In this document: positions 60,161 to 64,000 of the stretch, piece by piece
Layout: the number at the start of each line of letters is the position of its first letter
Numbering within the stretch: position 1 is the stretch's first letter
From: Mactra quadrangularis
Lineage: Eukaryota > Mollusca > Bivalvia > Venerida > Mactridae
Reading direction: 5' to 3'
DNA: 64,000 bases
Assembly: GCA_025267735.1 (NCBI GenBank)
Contig: CM046297.1
Span: 12,274,515-12,338,514, forward strand
Translations under genes and position numbers: made by a program
Notes under the pieces: generated by a model
What the model was told of the DNA's origin: nothing
The model's database searches: none
Seen by the model: only the letters and a program-made list of their open reading frames with translations

Positions 60161-61551
60161 CAGCTGACAAGGCAAGAATTTTCTTTATACATATGTACAA
60201 GTCCATTAAATTTTAAATGTCACACTAAATTGTTTTGCCACTGTTCTTCTCCGAGCGGAATACTCTACAGGTTCTTGATTTCGTTATTGCTTTTTGGTGT
60301 TTTTTAACAAAAAATATCTAATAATGTCTTTCTCTTGGCTTTTTGGCTTAGTTGGGAGCTGTGCTTGTACTGTTGCGTTTATGTTTACGTTTTCTTTTTA
60401 ACAACCTTGCGTAAAATTCTGTTTCATCTGCCGGTTGGGCGTTCTTTCTATGTGCGTTCAATGATATATTCGTCTGTTCCTACTCTCTTTCGCGCCTTCA
60501 AGTTTGATTTTAATGAAATCATATTAAAAGATAAATTTAATAAAAACTAATATATTAATATACTGTTAAGATTATATGATTGAAATTTTATTTTCAATTT
60601 ATTAATTTTCGTAGTAAAAATGTAAATTACCGTAGCTTCTTCATTTAGATTTATTATACGGATAAATTAACTTATTTGATACTTTTTATCTGCTAAGACA
60701 GCTTGTGTTGCCTTATTTCTTCAAATTTGTGCCAAAGTTTTGTTGCATTCTTATCAATTTTATGTCGAGTATAAGTGATAAAAATGATTGAAATTAAAAT
60801 GTTACCAAACAGGTGTAATGGCTAGAGGATGGAATATCTTCTATGTTTATAGATTATATAATAACGCTAAGGCATCCATAGTTTTTAGCCCTCCTCATTT
60901 ATCAGAGGTCACAGAGTTGTGCATGAATGAAACTAATTATTTGTTTTTTTGCTGAGTATGTTGGATTTTTATCCAGAAAAAAATGATCTCTATGTTCATC
61001 AGAACAAATTGAATAAATCACAATAATGAACTTAGGTCGAGATTCTTGATGTCAACTGGGTAGAAGCACGAATAATGAAATGAAATGGGCCAGGAATTTT
61101 GAGTTTCATTTTAAGTTTGACCTGAGTTTAAATTATATACAAGTTAAACTGGCCAGAGTTTCTTACCTATATTTTATCAATGCATAGTATACACAAAACA
61201 TTTTAATAATCAATACAGAAGATATTTCTTAAGTGGCTGCCACAAATGGAATTCAAAATTCATTGAATATTAGCAATACGATGGCAATCACCGCCAATGG
61301 GTAAGCAATAATCTTATATTTTCACTCTTAAACAAATACCGAGCTCAGCATAAACCTGTTCAGAGAGAATACCACACACTGGCAAGGATACATTCACTAA
61401 CTGAACAATCAAAGACATAATCCGGACCATCGTGATCTAAAAATCCACCTGTTCCTCGGTGGTTTAGTCTAGAAGAAAATATATATATAAAAAAACAAGA
61501 TGAATAAATCTGAAGAAAAAATAAAAATTATCATAAGATCTGATACAAAAA
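60161..61551. other. AT-rich stretch, no feature seen
   Basis: The frame at 60335-60550 has no recognised content. No repeats found by eye. Confidence 0.5.
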
Positions 61552-61640
61552 TACAGTCAAACCTCTGTACATAAGCCAGTAAGAGAACAACCCTATCATT
61601 ACTGATACAGAGAGGTAACTGTTTAACGAAGGTCCATTTT
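61552..61640. mobile_element. pogo/Tigger-like terminal fragment
   Basis: TA followed by CAGTCAAACCTCTGTACATA (61554-61573) and, further on, GATACAGAGAGGTAACTGTT. The CAGT-starting terminus with ACCTCTGTA and the internal inverted ACAGAGAGGT fit pogo/Tigger-type Tc1/mariner ends. The opposite end is not seen. Confidence 0.55.
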
Positions 61641-62139
61641 CATCAGAAAAAATATTTGAGCAAAAATACTAAAAATAGCATAAATGAGAAGATTTTAAAT
61701 ATATGTTTGATAAGAAGTGGTGGTTTTTAACAGGTGGCTGATAAATGGAAGTTTTATTGTATATTAAATATTAAAGATATATAGAAGTGATACCTATCTC
61801 CGGGTCTACGTCTCGCCTTCACTTCGAGGCATATTGCAGATTTACGTACTTCGATTAATCGATTAAAACTTTCAATCTACGTCGAATCAAGAGTTTCAGT
61901 GCACGTGAAATTACGATAAAGCCATAAATTGGGCGAATTATTTTTTTGCACAAATACATACGCCCATGCAGTGAACTTCTCTTCAGATGATTATTGGAAC
62001 TACTTTTTTTCACTTAGAGAAATATTACATCATTTTAAGTCTATAAAATGTATAAGTACGCCATTTCCTGGTGTGTAAATGGACATTATATCACCATTAC
62101 AGTATCTATTAAAATATAATAAAACCGAATAATTATTAA
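61641..62139. other. Unannotated stretch
   Basis: A GC-richer patch at 61800-61900 (GGGTCTACGTCTCGCC, TCGATTAATCGATT) may be old repeat sequence. No gene is supported. Confidence 0.4.
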
Positions 62140-62412
62140 AAATTATAGTTTGTTTTGTTTTGTTGGGTTTAACGCCATTGCAACTCATTGTATAGGTCAT
62201 ATAACGGCGGCCAGTCATCCTACTCACTCCTCCTGGAAAAGCCAAATCTCTGGAGTTTGCTGTTAACCAACAACTAAGCGCATACTTTTGTCAGTGAATG
62301 ACAACTGCCCTACATAATTAAAAATCATTGGTAGGAGAGAGAATGGCCGTAAAAATAATTTCATGACCAAGATCTACGAACGTATGCCCCGCCCGGGAAA
62401 ATAAATTATAGT
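62140..62412 (-). mobile_element. 5'-truncated SINE (group 3) with perfect 10-bp target duplication
   Basis: The body 62150-62402 is the reverse complement of group 3, starting just after the B box and ending with GTTGGGTTTAACGCCATTGC at the low-coordinate side. AAATTATAGT at 62140-62149 and 62403-62412 is a perfect target duplication. The 3' terminus is preceded (on the plus strand) by TTTGTTTTGTTTTG, the complement of its A-rich tail. Confidence 0.92.
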
Positions 62413-63661
62413 GAGTCCACAATTACATAAAATATAAAGTCTACCGAGAGTGGATGGGGTATGGAACGTATCTATCCGCGTGACTTTAACATCCATCTGA
62501 CTCGAACTCGGCTGTCTCGAGCTTCCCAGATTATTCGAACTTTTGGAATGTATTTCTCGTTTCGTCGATGTAAAAACAAGAAAATTAGAAAGCAACAAGG
62601 TACAACAAATTATGTCGAATCAGGACGGGTCGAACACCAGATTCGTTTGACGCTTGAACTTATGTACCTTCAAGTGCGAGCTTTTGAACATTTACTGTTA
62701 TGCTAGAAATCAGGCAACGACATAAATGAATTCTATAAAGAAGCGACAGAAGGCCATATGTTAATGCAACCTTTTTCTGTTCACAGAAACTGAAAGATAG
62801 GCAATAAAACATGTAGGTAAGAAACAATGCCTTGGTATTCTGCGTTTGAAGCATACACTAAATTAACAAATCAAAATGCACCCCTCCAAAGAAACTTCTA
62901 AGAAATGAAAACAAACTAAGTTCATCAAAGTGTTTCAAACACTGCTGTTATCAGAGAATAGATTGTAAATGCAGCATTTTATAGGAGATATAAAAGAGAA
63001 CCTATACATTATATTGATGGGTATTTATTATAAAGGGTTTTTTTATTTCACTTCTACTTAAACAGATAGGTTTTGTACTTATGGAGGGTCTGTTATGATA
63101 ATTAGGAAAACTGTTGCTCTCAATTAATTTAGGAATCTAGAATTCTATCTGCAACATGCTAGCATTAGGCCAAGAGTAAAATATCTTATGGTTCCGGGAT
63201 ATTTGATTATTTATATGGTTTTAGGAGGAGAACAGTACCGTTTATTAATACATTATAAGGTTATGCTCGGCGACTGACCCGCCAGATCAGCTTTGCTGGA
63301 TACTTTTTTGTAAGTTATTGCTTATTATCTAACAGTCTTTCTATACGAAACATAATGTACGTTGTCACCGAATTTGTTTGTAAATGTGCACATGAAAAAT
63401 GCTTTTTGTTTGTTGTTGAGTCCTTAGAATATCTTCACCGTTTAACTTTAATGATCGTTTCTTAAAATACTAGCACTTAAACTAAACGTAAAAGTTTATT
63501 TTTCTAACCCTTATACAATCAATGGGCAATGGGACAAATGTCTTTTCGGAGATTGATTAAACTTATCCTCACGTATTTAAGACATTGCGCACATAAAAAT
63601 GTGTTTAATGATAAAAGCCGACATAATGTTCGGACTAACTTAAACAAGTACTTTAATATGT
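62413..63661. other. Mostly AT-rich, with a GC-richer patch
   Basis: 62450-62660 is richer in CpG with CTCGAACTCGGCTGTCTCGA and GGGTCGAACACCAGATTCG, possibly an old DNA-transposon remnant; the 81-codon plus frame (62461-62706) lies in it and is unrecognised. The remainder shows nothing. Confidence 0.4.
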
Positions 63662-63903
63662 CTAAACTATGGTGGCATATTTCTGCCACCAGATAACCAC
63701 ATAACTAACACGTTATTTAAGTGGTTAAAGAGTTACGTAACTAGTTAACCAGATAATAAACTAGTTAATTTAGTGGTTAACTAGTTACGTAGTTATGATC
63801 TTTTGTTTATTGGAAAAAAACTAGTTACGTACCTAGTTAACCCCTTAATTTACGTGTTAGTTATGTGGTTATCTGGTGGCAGAAATATGCCACCATACTA
63901 AAC
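63662..63903. mobile_element. MITE with 46-bp perfect terminal repeats and 6-bp target duplication
   Basis: Both termini begin TATGGTGGCATATTTCTGCC and match without a mismatch for 46 bases, then imperfectly for about 35 more. The element is 63668-63897 (230 bp). CTAAAC directly flanks it at 63662-63667 and 63898-63903. Each terminus contains its own smaller palindrome, GGTGGCA with TGCCACC, so each end can fold alone. The centre repeats ACTAGTTA and GTTACGTA words. No coding capacity. The perfect ends suggest recent activity. Confidence 0.95.
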
Positions 63904-64000
63904 TTCTAAATGTTCAGAAAGTATAAAGGACAATCTACACTTACGATTGAATGAAAAACAAAGATTTCTTTACATTGAGCCTACATAGATTAACTATCAT

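Overview
This window looks like gene-free, AT-rich DNA from a eukaryotic nuclear genome. No rRNA, functional tRNA, bacterial operon or recognisable protein-coding gene is visible. The longest open frames are shadows of microsatellites, SINEs or random AT-rich sequence, and none shows a protein domain I can name. The repeat content points to an invertebrate, most likely a mollusc and perhaps a bivalve. The evidence is several tRNA-headed SINE groups with split pol III boxes, MITEs with long terminal inverted repeats, LINE-like 3' ends with pentanucleotide tails, and an AAGGGAGATAA-type motif that I recall as common in molluscan DNA. The species cannot be named from the sequence alone.

Bases 1 to 18,300 are ordinary intergenic or intronic DNA with discrete repeats: a 29-bp minisatellite (about 1.48-1.87 kb), a SINE with a perfect 12-bp target duplication (2.42 kb), a degenerate GC-richer minisatellite (2.82 kb), a 5'-truncated SINE (3.89 kb), a 41-bp minisatellite (7.04-7.55 kb), two ATC/ATT-type microsatellite fields (8.7 and 10.1 kb), a Tc1-like MITE (11.6 kb), two neighbouring MITE candidates (13.2 and 13.55 kb), a 126-bp tandem duplication (14.9 kb), a transposon end (16.1 kb) and a full-length SINE (16.6 kb).

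Bases 18,300 to 48,900 are the main discovery. They form a large, decayed inverted duplication: a left arm of about 13 kb (18.3-31.7 kb) is mirrored by a right arm of about 10 kb (39.05-48.9 kb), around a spacer of about 7 kb. Overlaid on it is a direct series of degenerate units about 5.5-6.4 kb apart; the block order M-N-P-G-K recurs in copies starting near 34.9 and 40.5 kb, with a partial copy near 30.9 kb and an inverted copy in the left arm. By eye most blocks are roughly 75-90% identical, but one 161-bp island is about 98% identical between the arms. Later SINE, LINE-tail and low-complexity insertions interrupt individual copies and help to order events.

Bases 48,900 to 64,000 return to dispersed repeats: a SINE in minus orientation (49.75 kb), a purine-rich tract carrying a CGTACGG-rich MITE (50.33-50.67 kb), a cluster of pogo/Tigger-like terminal fragments (52.0, 53.2, 54.7 and 61.6 kb), further SINE pieces, short tandem duplications, two LINE-like tails, a 121-bp fold-back with perfect 32-bp arms (58.64 kb), and a 230-bp MITE with a 46-bp perfect terminal repeat and a 6-bp target duplication (63.67 kb). 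All identities are read by eye, not computed.
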